A stretch of DNA of 64,000 nucleotides, taken from the NCBI RefSeq assembly GCF_001641265.1, contig NW_020167538.1, forward strand, positions 124,001-188,000, written 5' to 3'. This document shows, one piece after another, positions 33,059 to 44,325 of this stretch (position 1 is the stretch's first letter; each line of letters begins with the position of its first letter). This DNA comes from Pseudogymnoascus destructans. Its lineage: Eukaryota; Ascomycota; Leotiomycetes; Thelebolales; Thelebolaceae. The notes below the pieces were generated by a model. That model made no database searches. It saw only the letters and a program-made list of their open reading frames with translations, and had not been told where the DNA came from. Position numbers and translations under genes: made by a program.

Positions 33059-33753
33059 CGAATATATGTGAAGGATAGAGTGTATATAAGATGTTGGATA
33101 TTAGAAGGCGGACATAAGAGGCTTGGGCGCAGAATTGGGGCGCAGAATTGGGGCGCAAAGTGGTAGAAGACCAAGATGTACGAACGGGTTACGGAACAAC
33201 TGTATACCAACAAATACCTGTGTTATAACACAACAAGAGCATCAACTTAGTTATATGTTGAAATTATCAAACAGCAACAAGATTCCCAGCATGTGAGGAC
33301 CGACAGCGCAGGAATGATGCGTGAATTGAACCGATGGGGTCTTGGAAGACGGCCGGAGTCAAATTTCTGTTGTAATAACAGCGAATATTTGGTAAAGTAT
33401 ATACAGTAAGTGAACTAACGTAAGTCGTGGCGTAACGCAAATGGTGGCGTAACGCAAAGGATTACCGAGGACCTCCAACCTATAACTTGAATAACTCAAC
33501 AATGGTACAGCTTCAATTGGATTTATAAGCTTGGAGATTCACTTCTTTTACAGCCGTGGCATTTGCCAATTGAAGCTCGATCCACGCTTGGCTTGCGGGT
33601 CGGCCAGTAATAAATAGCCTCTGGGTCCGCTGACTGTGACGTATTTTTTACGGTGAATTACCCTGGTCTGTTTGTATCATGATTTTTTTATTGTCAGGTT
33701 AATTTTAATCAAAATATACCAAAATCAGCCCACCTCGTTTTATTCTACTCAAA
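33059..33753. other. Spacer with short direct repeats
   Basis: About 700 bp. Direct repeats: GGGGCGCAGAATT-type units at 33122-33160 and GTGGCGTAACGCAAA twice at 33427-33458. An inverted pair CTTCAATTGG/CCAATTGAAG lies at 33510-33590. It also contains the promoter of the oxidoreductase gene. No gene seen. Confidence 0.5.
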
Positions 33754-34969
33754 ATGTCACTCCCTAAGACTACGGACGCGTGGGTCACGAAAGGAACCAC
33801 TGGACTTGACAATCTAGTGTTTGAGAGTGGTCGCCCTCTCCCAGCCGTCGAAGATCATGATGTGATGGTTAAATTTCATGGTGCATCTCTAAATTATCGA
33901 GACATCTCTATTCTCACGGTAGCCATGGCCAACATTCTCCTAGTCAATAAAGAGAGTCAATGACTTAACAGATCATAGGGCTCGTATCCTTTCCCTAGAA
34001 AGGACGATATCGTTGCTTTATCAGATGGTGCTGGTGAGGTGGTCGCAGTCGGATCAAAAGTGACCCAATTCAAAAAGGGCGACAAGGTTGTGACCCTCTT
34101 CAACCAAGGCCACCAAAGCGGCTCTATCAATTACGCATCCATTGCAACTGGATTAGGCGGGACTACTGACGGCACTTTAAGAGGCCATGGCGTGTTTCCT
34201 GAACACGGCTTGGTTACGATGCCTTCCAACTTAAACTACCTCGAAGGGGCCACTCTCATTGTAGCAGGTCTGACAGCCTGGAACGCTCTTTATGGTCTCG
34301 CTCCTGTCAAAGCAGGTGACTACGTCTTGACACAGGGTACTGGTGGAGTTTCTCTCTTCGCTGTTCAGTTTGCAAAGGCAGCAGGAGCGAAGGTTATCGC
34401 GACGACGTCTTCAGCCGCCAAGATGGAGATCTTGAAGAAGCTGGGAGCCGATCATGTGATTAACTATAAGGAGACGCCAAACTGGGGCGAGATGGCGAAG
34501 GAGCTGACTCCAGGGGGCGTCGGTGTGAAGCACGTAATTGAGGTTGGAGGACCTGGTACTATGGCACAGAGTCTCAAGGCTGTGCAGTTTGATGGCATCA
34601 TTTCCCTTATTGGGTTTGTGGCGGCTGCTACTAAGGAGCAGCCTCAATTCCTGGACGCCCTAATCAATGTTTGTACAGTCCGGGGTCTGCTTGTGGGCAG
34701 CAAGGACATGTTCGAGGACATGGTTAGTACATATTGCTGCATTGCTGAATCAGGACGTAAGCTAACTATCACTTTTAGAACCGGGCTATCGTTGCAAACA
34801 ATATCAAGCCAGTTATTGATTCCAAGGTATTCTCATTTAAGGAGGCCAGAGAGTACGTCTCCCAGTCACTACATGATGCATCTTAGGGGGTCTCTAACAA
34901 TTAACCAGGGCTATGCAATATATGGCTGACAGGAAGCATGTCGGAAAGGTCTGTATCAAGATCGAGTAA
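33754..34969 (+). CDS. Zinc-less MDR oxidoreductase (quinone-reductase/alcohol-dehydrogenase-like)
   Basis: An NAD(P)H-dependent medium-chain reductase; the substrate is not predictable. Four exons are inferred: 33754-33918, 33979-34722, 34779-34852 and 34909-34969. Introns have GT..AG ends with CTAAC branch motifs. Splicing gives 347 residues. The catalytic fold starts with LNYRDISILTGSYPFP; the Cys-rich structural zinc loop is absent and the usual substrate position reads SDGAGEVVAVGSKV. The Rossmann domain has LTQGTGGVSLFAVQFAKAAG with GADHVINYKE beyond it, and the protein ends KHVGKVCIKIE. This resembles fungal proteins annotated zinc-type alcohol dehydrogenase-like or quinone oxidoreductase. 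Without the last two introns the frame would end falsely, so splicing matters. The gene is intact next to the AA9 relic. Confidence 0.88.
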
Positions 34970-35059
34970 GCCAGCCACGAACCCAATGTCATATTACTAC
35001 CACCTTGATCCCTTCCTATTCCTGCCCAACTGGTATCAGTTACCTCATGGCTATCGAGC

Positions 35060-35796
35060 AGATCCATGCCCGTATGTGAAATCTCCGATGCATGTCGCTG
35101 CATCGAACGTTCGATGCAGGCAGTATCATTTCCAGTCCCACATCTCGCTGCACCCGCAGACATCACCTGTAAATGGGCCTCCATAGCCCGGTCTCCAGCG
35201 ATGTTATTACCATCCCGGCTGGCAGTATCTCATCGGCGGGCCCCAGGGCTCAAATGACCCTGACAACCCCATTGCTGCCAGCCACCACAAGGTCGCGTTC
35301 GAGGGCCTCAACAACGGTGTCTGGGAGTAGACACCATGGTCTCAGGAGGCGGGTGGTGGTGCTTCACCCTCCCCAGCTGCATTAAAGAGGTTTTCAGCTG
35401 GTGACTACCTCATGCGTGCTGAGCTTATTTGTAAGTTTCTCCCAAATTCAACATCTCTGATCGGCCATACTGACACAAGTTGCCCTCCACTCCGCCTACA
35501 GCGCCGGCGGCGCGCAGTTCTACATGTCCTGCGCAAACATCCGCGTCACTGGCAGCGGATCCACAGCGCTCTCCGGAGGCGTTAGCCTTCTAGGCGCGTA
35601 CTCGTCTGGAGATCCGTAGGTTTCCCATTTTCTTGCCCTCTGCCTTTCATGCACTGCTGCCCCTGTGATTCCAAACACAGAGCGTCTGCTGACTCAAACT
35701 AGCGGAATTACTATCAACATCTACGGCTCGTCTGGCAACCCAGACAACGATGGCAAGTCTTACGTTGCGCCAGGCCCTAATGTCTTCACTTGCTAG
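35060..35796 (+). pseudogene. Decayed AA9 lytic polysaccharide mono-oxygenase
   Basis: The 3' half is recognisable. AGDYLMRAELI is followed by an intron-like gap (GTAAGT at about 35431). ALHSAYSAGGAQFYMSCANI continues as RVTGSGS..SLLGAYSSGDP, then another gap. The end is INIYGSSGNPDNDGKSYVAP and PNVFTC before a TAG at 35794. This is the C-terminal half of a copper-dependent AA9 (former GH61) enzyme that cleaves cellulose oxidatively. Upstream, only scraps remain (GSNDPDNPIAASHHKVAFE) with stops at 35188 and 35328. The N-terminal signal peptide and the copper-binding first histidine could not be found. Stop codons and lost pieces make it a pseudogene. Confidence 0.75.
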
Positions 35797-36053
35797 ATAA
35801 TGGTAGCGTTGACTCTAGAGCGACCAGTACTCGAGTACGTGCTGATTGAGTAATGGTTGCGTGTTGTTAGTGTTCTTTAAATTGAAGAAAATGAGACATT
35901 GAGACGGTGCTCGGGACGGTGAGAAGAGACGGAAAGGGTGGGGTCAGGAGACCCGATGGAAGTTGTTATTCTTGCATAATCGTCGGATCCGGAAAGCAAG
36001 ATGTCTTGCCCCAACATTTAATTTCCACAACAATTCTATAACGATTCAACAAC

Positions 36054-36636
36054 ATGTCTGACCACAAGACTACACTTCGTGAAGCAAAGGAATGGCTTGC
36101 TCCTTGCAAATCCTTCTGAATTAGTTTCTACTGCTGCAACTATTTTCAAAGTCAAAGCAAATACCCTACGTCGATCAATCCTCCGAGAAACGAACACAAC
36201 AGCTCAACAAGAACAGCATGGAGGGCACAATAAGCTATTAATTGGAATCCCAGGTGGTGAACAAGTCATGGTTCCTATTGGAATATACGAACTCTACACA
36301 CCAAGTCCTGAAAACAAGAGTTCCCTTACTGTTGTTGAAGCTGTCTCTGCAAGTGGGCAAGTGATTCCACCTGTTATTATCAGGGCAAAACTCATATCTT
36401 GGTACCATAAGAATCTTCAAGAAGAGAGGATTCTACTTTCAGACTCTGGATATATCAACGACGAACTTGCAATTGAATGGTTAACACACTTTATTAAACA
36501 TACAAAAAGCACACAAGATTCAGAGCCAAAGGTCCTCTTGCTTGATTCTCATGCAAGTTATCATTGCCCTCAATTTGCAATCCTTGCAGAGAAGCATAAC
36601 ATATTCCCATTTACATTTCCCTCTCACCTCGTTTAG
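36054..36636 (+). pseudogene. Truncated pogo-type transposase
   Basis: It begins MSDHKTTLREA at 36054, shifts frame once, then reads NPSELVSTAATIFKVKANTL (pogo-type helix-turn-helix). The middle of the gene is missing: the frame jumps to the catalytic domain with GHNKLLIGIPGGEQVMVPIG, SSLTVVEAVSASGQVIPPVI and LLLDSHASYHCPQFAILAEK. The Asp in the last stretch is in the place of the second catalytic residue. An in-frame stop follows at 36634. It is an internally deleted, single-frameshift relic, less mutated than the Fot1-like copy at 14515. Confidence 0.75.
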
Positions 36637-36979
36637 CGCACCCGCTTCGAGTATCGCTTCTCGCTTACCGAGCCGCTGCTTTTGACGACGTCTATAAGAA
36701 CCTTAGCAGCACCATGGCTACATGAAACAGTTCTAATTCTCCACAAGGCGCCTAATTTCTACTATTATCATCAGTGATTGGAGCGAAGCAAAGGAAGCAA
36801 GGGTATAACTTAGAGATTAAAACTGAGAGTAATACGAGGTAGTGGGGCTGGCATCCAATTGAGGAAGGAGCCGCACATAAGTAAAGTGGAAAGTTTTGAA
36901 ATCGGTCAAGAATTTGATGAGGGAAGTGACTATGATACCATGAACGCGGGCTAAGTGATCTCTCATCTTCACTGCGTCT

Positions 36980-39873
36980 AAACACTCCGACGATGTGCAA
37001 AGATCAGGATAGGCGGGGCATGAAATATAGTCTTTCATAGTCTTGATGTGCAAATTAACGTGTCGTTGGAACCTGTCAGATCCGGGACTAGATTGCGCAT
37101 CAAGGTGTTGAGATATTCTAATCATGATAACAGAATATACAGAGCCAAGGCTTCAGGGTCCGACCAAGTCCCATGAGCCCAGTGTAGCCGTTAGCTTTGA
37201 CGAGCAAATCGGCGGCGTCGATATGACGAGCATCAAGCTCATGCAACAGGATAAACTCGTAACAAAACTCGCAAAATGTTGGTTTTGGGGAAATAGTTGA
37301 GATAAGTCGGTGATGTGTCATCATGTGAGTCTTTCTTGCTTCTTTTGACTCGAACACAATGCCAGTACGATATTTGCCAACCTTTCAGACCTGTGCACAA
37401 GGTGGATAGAAGCAACTTGGAACCAAATCACCATCCTCATTCCTAATCGTTTGGCATTTGCCGCCGAGGTGACTTGAGACATGCTGCCCGAAAAGCGTTC
37501 GATTTGGAAAGGTCTTTCCACACGATACGAGCTGATCAACACCCTTGATCTTCTTGATAGTGGTATGGGCGCACGGCTGGTCAAATGGAAAAATCTCGTC
37601 GGCGATGCGAATTGTTTCCGTAGTCGCCTCCTTTAATGCACACATGTATACATGCAGAGAGGCATGAACTATCCCATAGAGATCACTATCGCAGAACATG
37701 CAACGATAGCTGCCATGAATCGGCTCCTAGCCGGGGAAGAATCGATCGATCGGATGGACAATCTTGAAGAATGACCCGAGTCCTAAAGCCAACTCAGCCT
37801 CGTTCCTATCCGAGTCGAAGACAGCAAGCATCTGGTTGCATAACGTAGGATCGACATATGTCCTGTTATGGCCACTGTTGTCTCTTCGTGGGCGTGGGCG
37901 TAGTGACTGTGACTGGGTCTCAGCGACATATGCATCAAAACAGTCTTGGGTATTCCGGCTAATTCCATGGAGGCGAATCGACTGCATCGAGGAGTGGACA
38001 TTGTCTAGCCACGGTGTCACTGTATCCTCTGCTGCATCTACCACCTCTTCGTCCTCTTCGTTACCAAGTGTCGCCTCAACCGATTGTTCTTCGCCATCTA
38101 AATCTATCGCCAGAAGGTTGTTCTCATCCATGGCCAAAAGGGCAGGGTCGATATTAGAGAAGTCGTCACTATCGAGGTCCTCGACGATGTCTTCGTCTAA
38201 GCCGAACAGAATGCTGCTCATCGTATGAGATGTCCTCTAGCTTAAAAACGACTGGCGTATCATTATCGTTAGGTGGTGGTGGCATGTCTGTCTCCTCCGC
38301 CTGTTCGGCGACGCTGCTAGTGCTTCTGACGCTGCTGATACTGCTCCTCTTCGACAGAATCGACAGTGTCGATTCTTCAGAAGCGCGAGTCGAGGCTACA
38401 CTTTCTAGCCTATCATTCAGCCTTTCACTTGCCCGGAAGAATGTAGCATATTCGAGACGATATATCTTCTCGCATGCAGCCCTCAGAGCATTTGTAGTGC
38501 GGTTGTGGCATAGTTTGTATTCAACAAAGTCCGGGTCCGAACTTCGTGCTGCTGCAGCTAAGGTGCCATGGTGACGAACAATCTTCTCGTGGAGAGCAAC
38601 AGCGATCTAATGTTGCGCACAGTACTTCGGATCTAGCATAGCCCGGGCACGGCCTTCATCGCTGATGACCTGAGGCGCCGCAGTCGAAGAATTGAGAAGC
38701 ATAGACGACATCTGCTTCACTGCTCGCGGGTCCTGATCTCGATATTGGGCGGCCATATCCACGGTGGCTGTCTTTGATGCGTCGGTTGTCTAAAGACGTC
38801 TTCAGGGCGAGTGTGAATGCAACGCCACGGCGGAGGCAGTACACCGTGAGCTGTCTTCTCGACCTAGTCGTTTCGGCTGCGATTGCAAGTCTCGCAGCTG
38901 CTCGGGCTCTTGCGTCAGAGTGAAGATATCGGTATGCACCTTGCGGAGTAGAGGCAGCTTTAGGAAGCTCTCCTTGATGGGTATGATCCTGCCGTTCTTC
39001 GAGGTGGGAGCAGCCATCAAGTCAGACCAGGTCTGGAATCCGCTCTCGAAGACATCGTCCATTAACGCCATGACAAGAATCAAGCGTAAGGTGTCTTCCT
39101 TGGCCATGGCGGTCGGGAAGAGCGAGAACGGGACAGCCTTGCACTGGCTTGGCTCAAGTTTCATCCCTTTCAGATGTCGGAAGGTAAAGTTGGCGCGTAG
39201 ATCGACGGCCTCGATCTCCTCGTTCCAGAACGAATAGAGCTTGATGTCTTCCCATAGTAGACATGTAGTCCGTGGCGTTTTCCGATCCCACGCAATGTCA
39301 CCGCCCCGAGACCTAGTATCGACCATAATGTTTAAGAACAGGGTGATGTTTAGTAGCTGTCTCATGTTCGGGAGCGTGCCAATGTACTCGGGCGTGTATA
39401 AGATGGAGATCAGATACGCCAAGTCCTCAGAGTGTGCCACGGGCTTCTTCTAGTGTGCCCGCGACAGGTGGTACTCTTTCGCCATATCGTTGTAGATGTA
39501 TGCTTAGATGTCATCTGTCAGATCCTTGCATAATCGGCGGCCTCTATCAATGCCAAAGACGACGAAAAGAAGCCGGATGTAGTTGATCAATGTTCGCACC
39601 GAGATGTTTCCGACTCGTGACTGTGCCATGAAGATGGCGTACTTCTTCAGCAGCACCCGGTCAGGCGCAGGGTGGTCGGCGTTAAAGTATCGTTAGGGAT
39701 CGAGGTCTGGCGTTTGCATCTGGAGATACTCGTTGCTGTTCTAATGCCGAATCCATACGATGTTTCTGGTGAGTGACATCGAGATCGTTTCGGTTTTCGA
39801 GGCGGAGGGCCTTATCTTCGAGGGCTGCTTGTGCTTGCCTGAAGCGTTCAAGACGTAACTCGGCGTGAGACAT
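36980..39873 (-). pseudogene. Decayed DUF3435 (tyrosine-recombinase superfamily) gene with C-terminal C2H2 fingers
   Basis: The start is probably at 39873 (MSHAELRLERFRQAQAALED). A discontinuous reading runs to about 36980 in several frames. With stops ignored, the N-terminal part reads APDRVLLKKYAIFMAQSRVG and VRTLINYIRLLFVVFGIDRG. Next come a 212-codon open block (DTRSRGGDIAWDRK, FRHLKGMK, LRLILVMALMDDVFESG, 38802-39440) and YCLRRGVAFTLAL. The C-terminal part carries zinc-finger-like pieces (CAHTTIKKIKGVDQLVSCG, CEFCYEF, HVNLHIKTMK, RDHLARVHG). This resembles fungal DUF3435 proteins, the superfamily holding Starship captains. I recognise the family from pattern memory; no search was run. 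At least three nonsense codons (TAA at about 39694 and 39506, TAG at about 39450) and several frame changes show it is dead. Confidence 0.62.
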
Positions 39874-40252
39874 GGTGCTGTGCTACGAGAAGAGAATCGA
39901 CACTGCCCATTTCCATTAGCTATAACGAAGGTGAGGCGTAGTCATCACTTACTCAATTATCCCTCATTCTCCCTCGCCGTCAACCTTCCCTCCACTTTGG
40001 CCCCAGGCCAACACCGCCACGTCGTTGATGTCCTGTTGATGTGCTGTCGAGGTCAAGAAGGGAAGCGGGGTGAATTGTGTGAAGTAACGCATTGGTCGCG
40101 CTAGCTGAGTCGCGCTACAAAACGCGAAGTCACGTGCCGGAAATGAGAAGAGAAGGCGCTAATACCAAGGCTGTCAAAGTACTAGCCGGAGGAGAGCCCT
40201 TGTAACCATGGTTATAACCTCATTATATTCTATAATAATGTTACAGATGAGT
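39874..40252. other. Spacer upstream of the DUF3435 relic
   Basis: About 380 bp with no recognisable gene. If the relic is a captain, an element end would be expected near here; no terminal repeat or target duplication was seen. Confidence 0.4.
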
Positions 40253-40417
40253 AAATCGACAGTGCCTACCTATAAGTTATAGAAAGCGAGAATGAGGGTT
40301 GCTAACGCTAGGTGTCAGCAACCTCGTTACGTTCTGTAAATCGACAGTGTCCATTTTAAGAGCTGTAGAGAGCGGGTAGGAGGGTTGCTGACATCCTGTG
40401 GGCAGCAACCTCGTTAT
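40253..40417 (+). repeat. Two tandem, hairpin-forming units of about 80-85 bp
   Basis: Both units start AAATCGACAGTG. Each carries a stem: unit 1 has GAGGGTTGCT with AGCAACCTC, unit 2 has GAGGGTTGCTG with CAGCAACCTC. The units differ by several substitutions and small indels. Confidence 0.8.
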
Positions 40418-40469
40418 AAATGAACAAACAACTGTTATAAATGAACAGGGTCGAATACTCATAAATATA

Positions 40470-40700
40470 ACAGTTGTCTCTTTTCTCCTTCGTAATAACA
40501 GTTGTCTCTTTCTCCTTCGTAACAGTGTCTCTTTCCTCTATGACAGGGTCTCCTTTGTGATAGTGTCGTCTCCTTCAGGACTATGTGCTCTCTATAATAG
40601 TGTCATCTTCTTCGTGACCATGTCTGTTTCGCAATAGTATCGCCTCCTTCGTGACCATGTTTACTGTATGATAGTGTCGTTTACTATGTCTCCTTTGCGA
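40470..40700 (+). repeat. Degenerate GTGTCTCTTTCTCCTTCGTA tandem repeat
   Basis: About ten imperfect copies of a 20-28-bp unit (CAGTTGTCTCTTTCTCCTTC, CAGTGTCTCTTTCCTCTATG, TAGTGTCGTCTCCTTCAGGA and so on). Units lengthen and diverge to the right. The plus-strand frame 40398-40637 is a by-product of the repeat. Confidence 0.8.
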
Positions 40701-40947
40701 TAATGTCATCAACTTTATAAATAGGAACCCCCCGTGATGGAAGTGCACCTTCGGAATATGGGAAATGCATACATACTATGATACCAAAACGGTGGTTCTA
40801 CTTAAATCAAACTCCAACTCGCAGACCCTTCTACCATGATCCCCCTGACCGAATCTCCCCCTTGCAACATGCTGCATAATTACCCTCTAGGATTCCCATC
40901 CTCACCTCCCTATCCGTCGCACTTTCCCTGCGCTAGTCGTAGCGTAG

Positions 40948-43900
40948 TCACGGGCTATCTGTAACGTCAATCGGCGTTTGGCCATATGGGAGGTCAACCC
41001 GCGTTGCGCTATGTGTAAGGTCGATTACTGTTCGACTAGCTTTTGCCTTCGCCGTCTTTGCCATTTCGGCCATTTTAGCTCGGATGAGGGCTGTTTCTGC
41101 ATCCATAGCAGCTATTGCAGCTATACTAGCTAATATCGAAGCTTCGTTGGCGGCTGCCCGGGCTCTTTCTATCTGGCGTCGCCACTCTACGGCTCGTATA
41201 ATCTCGATGATGACCCTCTCCGAATCCCAAGTGCAACTGACGTCGATACGGTATTTCTCGCACAAGGCTTTGAGCCCGGCCCCGCTTCTCCGTCGATACA
41301 TATATCTGCTAGCGAGAAAGAAGAGGACGTTGACTGCGTCAGGGGGCTTCCTTGGTTCGCTATTATTGGCCAGTAGACCCATAGCTGCTTCATATTCTGT
41401 TGCTGCGTTGTTGTTGCTCATCAATTCCTGATACGCCGTCTCGTATAATCTCGCAATCTCCTCCCTTATTCGCGCCGGACTCCATTCGGGGCTAATAATG
41501 ATGCCAAGACCTTCGCACATTTGCCGTTGCTCGAGCTCGCTATTCTCTGAAACAGCAGCGATCATGCGTTCTGCGCGAGCTCGAGCTTCTCTTTCGGCTT
41601 GGGCTACTTCTGTTTGGTTGTCAGCTCTCTTTGCGGATTGGTAAAGTGGTTTCTTTACCTTTAACAGTTCATTAAGCAATCTTGCCCTATCCCACGAAGG
41701 GTCGACGCAGATTCCATAACGCTCTAACAGGCTCTCTAGTGCCCCAGCACTCATATATGGCGGAGTCTCAGTAGTCATATATTGTGGAGCCCCCTTGCTC
41801 ATGGGCTGTAGAGCCACAGGAGTGAATTGATATGGAATCAAATTGAAAAGATGTGAAATCGCAGTACTGGTATTTTGCGGATTCCCAGTGGTGATGGTTT
41901 TCGGAGTCCCAGTACTGATATTTTGCGGAGTCCCAGTATTCCCCTGTTGCGGAGTGCCGCCGGCCAATACTGCACCTGCGGCAGCATATGCCAATGCCTT
42001 TTGGCGAGCCGCCTCTTCCATCATTTCCTCGATGTTCTCGTCGGTTACCACAGGACCCGCCCGTTTGGCGGCAGATGGCGCCGCACCACCTCCACTGCCC
42101 ATAGGATCTAGATCATCTTCGCCTGCTCCTCCTCGCAACCCTAGCCCCACTAGACCACCCGAAGAACCCGGTACAAACTCCGGTGCATTTCCCCTGAAAC
42201 CCCCAAAAGGCACCGGCGCTACAGGCCGGTTCTGAGTCTGGCCAACTTGCAAGTTGGCAAACACCGCAGCCGTAGCAGTATCAGGGGACGGCAGAATAAC
42301 AGGGGAGGTTCCAGCCGGTATAGTTATCGTCATAAAAGCCTGGAATGTCCCTCCCGTTTCTTGGCCCGGAGACCACGGTCTGGGTACTAGTCGTTGAACT
42401 TTGGCGCGGTTTCCATCCCCAGGAGCCTCGTTCTCCGCCACCCTCTTCTCAGTGGGCGGCGCGGTGTTAGGATCATAATTTCGGCCATCGACGCCGAACC
42501 AAAACGCTGCCTGGCCGCCAAGCTCAAGCATGGCAAATGCAGGGAGCGGCCCGGCAACCGCACCTGGCTTTACTTGCACCCCATTAACGACAATAGTTCG
42601 TTCCCAGGGATCGTTGTTGATGAGGAAGTAGCGGTACCATCTATCGTGGTCCTTTTGGCGCTCAGACTCATAGTCCCGGCCTTCGAATCCGCCGACTGGA
42701 CCCCATACATCTCCCTGTAGGTCATATTCGAACTCGTCCTGGAGGAAGCTTGGGGAATTATCATCCTCCACGTTGCCTCCTAGTTTATTTGGCCCGTGGG
42801 TTTGTCTACTGTGCTGTGTTGGAGAACGTGTGCCCGAATTGTATGTCCTCAGCGGGTTTTGGGGGACCTTGGTGCGGTCTCGATAAACTGTGTTCAGACG
42901 TCGCGTTGGTTTGAAAGGGTGTAGTGGCTGGCGCGGAGGGTTGCCAACTGTAGGATTTACAGGGACGCGGCGTATATCAACGGCGAAGGGTCGGTCTTCG
43001 CCATCGAGGTGACTGTCTCTCAATTCATCTGGCCAGAAGTACGGCGGCAAACGGAATGTACGCCCAGGGATCCCGTCCCAGAGCTTGAGTTCTGGACGGC
43101 CTATGTCATGTCGTTCTGGCAAGACGGTAGACTGAAGAACCTGTATCATATCAGCTTATTGCTTTTAATAATAGTACAAGTCCATTGAAACTCCTTCTAG
43201 CAACTATCACGACTATGGACTTACCGGGACCGGAGAGAATCGCGTGTCCAGTGTGCAAGCTTCTGGAAACGGCGGTCGCATGAACCTCACCGCAGACCCA
43301 TCCACGCCCTTCAGCTTTGGAACCCAAAAGCTGTTCTCGACCGGGTCAGGGCTGCCCTCGACAATGCGATGTGGAACATATAAGGCGAGTGGCCCCGATA
43401 CGTACTCGTAACTATCCAGTTTATTAATGTTGGCCGGATCCATGTCATGTGGAAACACCTCTGCGGGGCAGACGCCCTCCCTAACCATGGCAATGGTCCT
43501 GGTCAAAGAAGCGTCGTCCTCGCCCATACACCACAGGATATTGGCAATCCACCACGACGAGCTGAGTTCCACCGACAGGGAATTAATGCGCTCCATATCC
43601 GCATTCATCTCCTCCTCTGTGCCTTTTTGAGCGGCGAGCGGAGAACGGATACTTGGGTGAGGGACAAGCAGTGGTTGGATCCTCCTATTTTTTGATATTA
43701 TTGCGAGGCTACTGAAGTCATAAGAAGCTTCTCCGGGATTCGGAGCGGGCCCAAGACTAGGAGGCGGCGGCGGCGGCTTCTCTCCAAATTGAAACTCGAC
43801 CTCTCGTCTCCAATCGTCAAAATCAGGGTTCAATGCCAAAGGGTCCTTTTTCAGCTGCTCGTCCATTAACGTAGTAATGTCGTATCTACCACCAACATGC

Positions 43901-44325
43901 TTTGGGGCTACATATTTGCCTGCCAGGGTGCCCATCGTGGTCACTTTTCGAAAGTACGGTCCGAAATTTCCAAAGTGTGGGAGCTCTCCAACCTCGGTGT
44001 GCCTTCTATCATCGGCATCGTTTCGGGTTACATTATGGTCGGCAAATGGATTTTCCTCGCGCACCAATGATTCCCTTGGACGCCCCCAAGGATCGACCTC
44101 GTACTCATGGTAGTCATCGTCTGCAGGTCCGTCAGGCACCTCCTGCGGATTCTCGCTACTGTTGAAAAACGTGGGCCTAGGGCCAAACACTGCCTCAGTC
44201 CCATGCAATCTGACTGCCGCCAGTCGTCTGTTCACATCATAGATTTGGTTAAAAGGCGTCGCAAATCGCGGGTCAAGAACACCCGTCATATCGGCCGGAT
44301 CGGCATTTGGCGCTTGAGCCGCCAT
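40948..44325 (-). CDS. Large hypothetical protein, Ala/Pro/Gly-rich, no recognised domain
   Basis: Two exons are inferred: 43225-44325 (start at 44325, MAAQAPNADPADMTG) and 40948-43140. An 84-nt intron (43141-43224, GTAAGT..ATACAG) joins them in phase 0 to give 1,097 residues. The N-terminal half is rich in Pro and acidic residues with WGRPRESLV and VEFQFGEKPPPPPPS. The middle is a low-complexity Gly/Thr/Pro region with short repeats around TGTPQNISTGTPKTITTGNP. The C-terminal third is Ala-rich and predicted helical, with three similar GIxxDxxWDxxRxxxEx motifs (ICVDPSWDRARLLNELL, IIISPEWSPARIREEIA, IDVSCTWDSERVIIEII). No signal peptide or membrane segment is visible. It lies between the DUF3435 relic and the bZIP gene. 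No function is assigned. Confidence 0.7.

Noticed and set aside
37764..38228. 154-codon plus-strand frame
   Set aside because: Antisense to the open block of the DUF3435 relic and Ser-rich only by composition.
30395..40417. A complete Starship element bounded by the shared words
   Set aside because: The interval contains ppg1, a housekeeping gene, and no matching target duplication or terminal repeats were found. Only the recombinase relic is kept as a finding.
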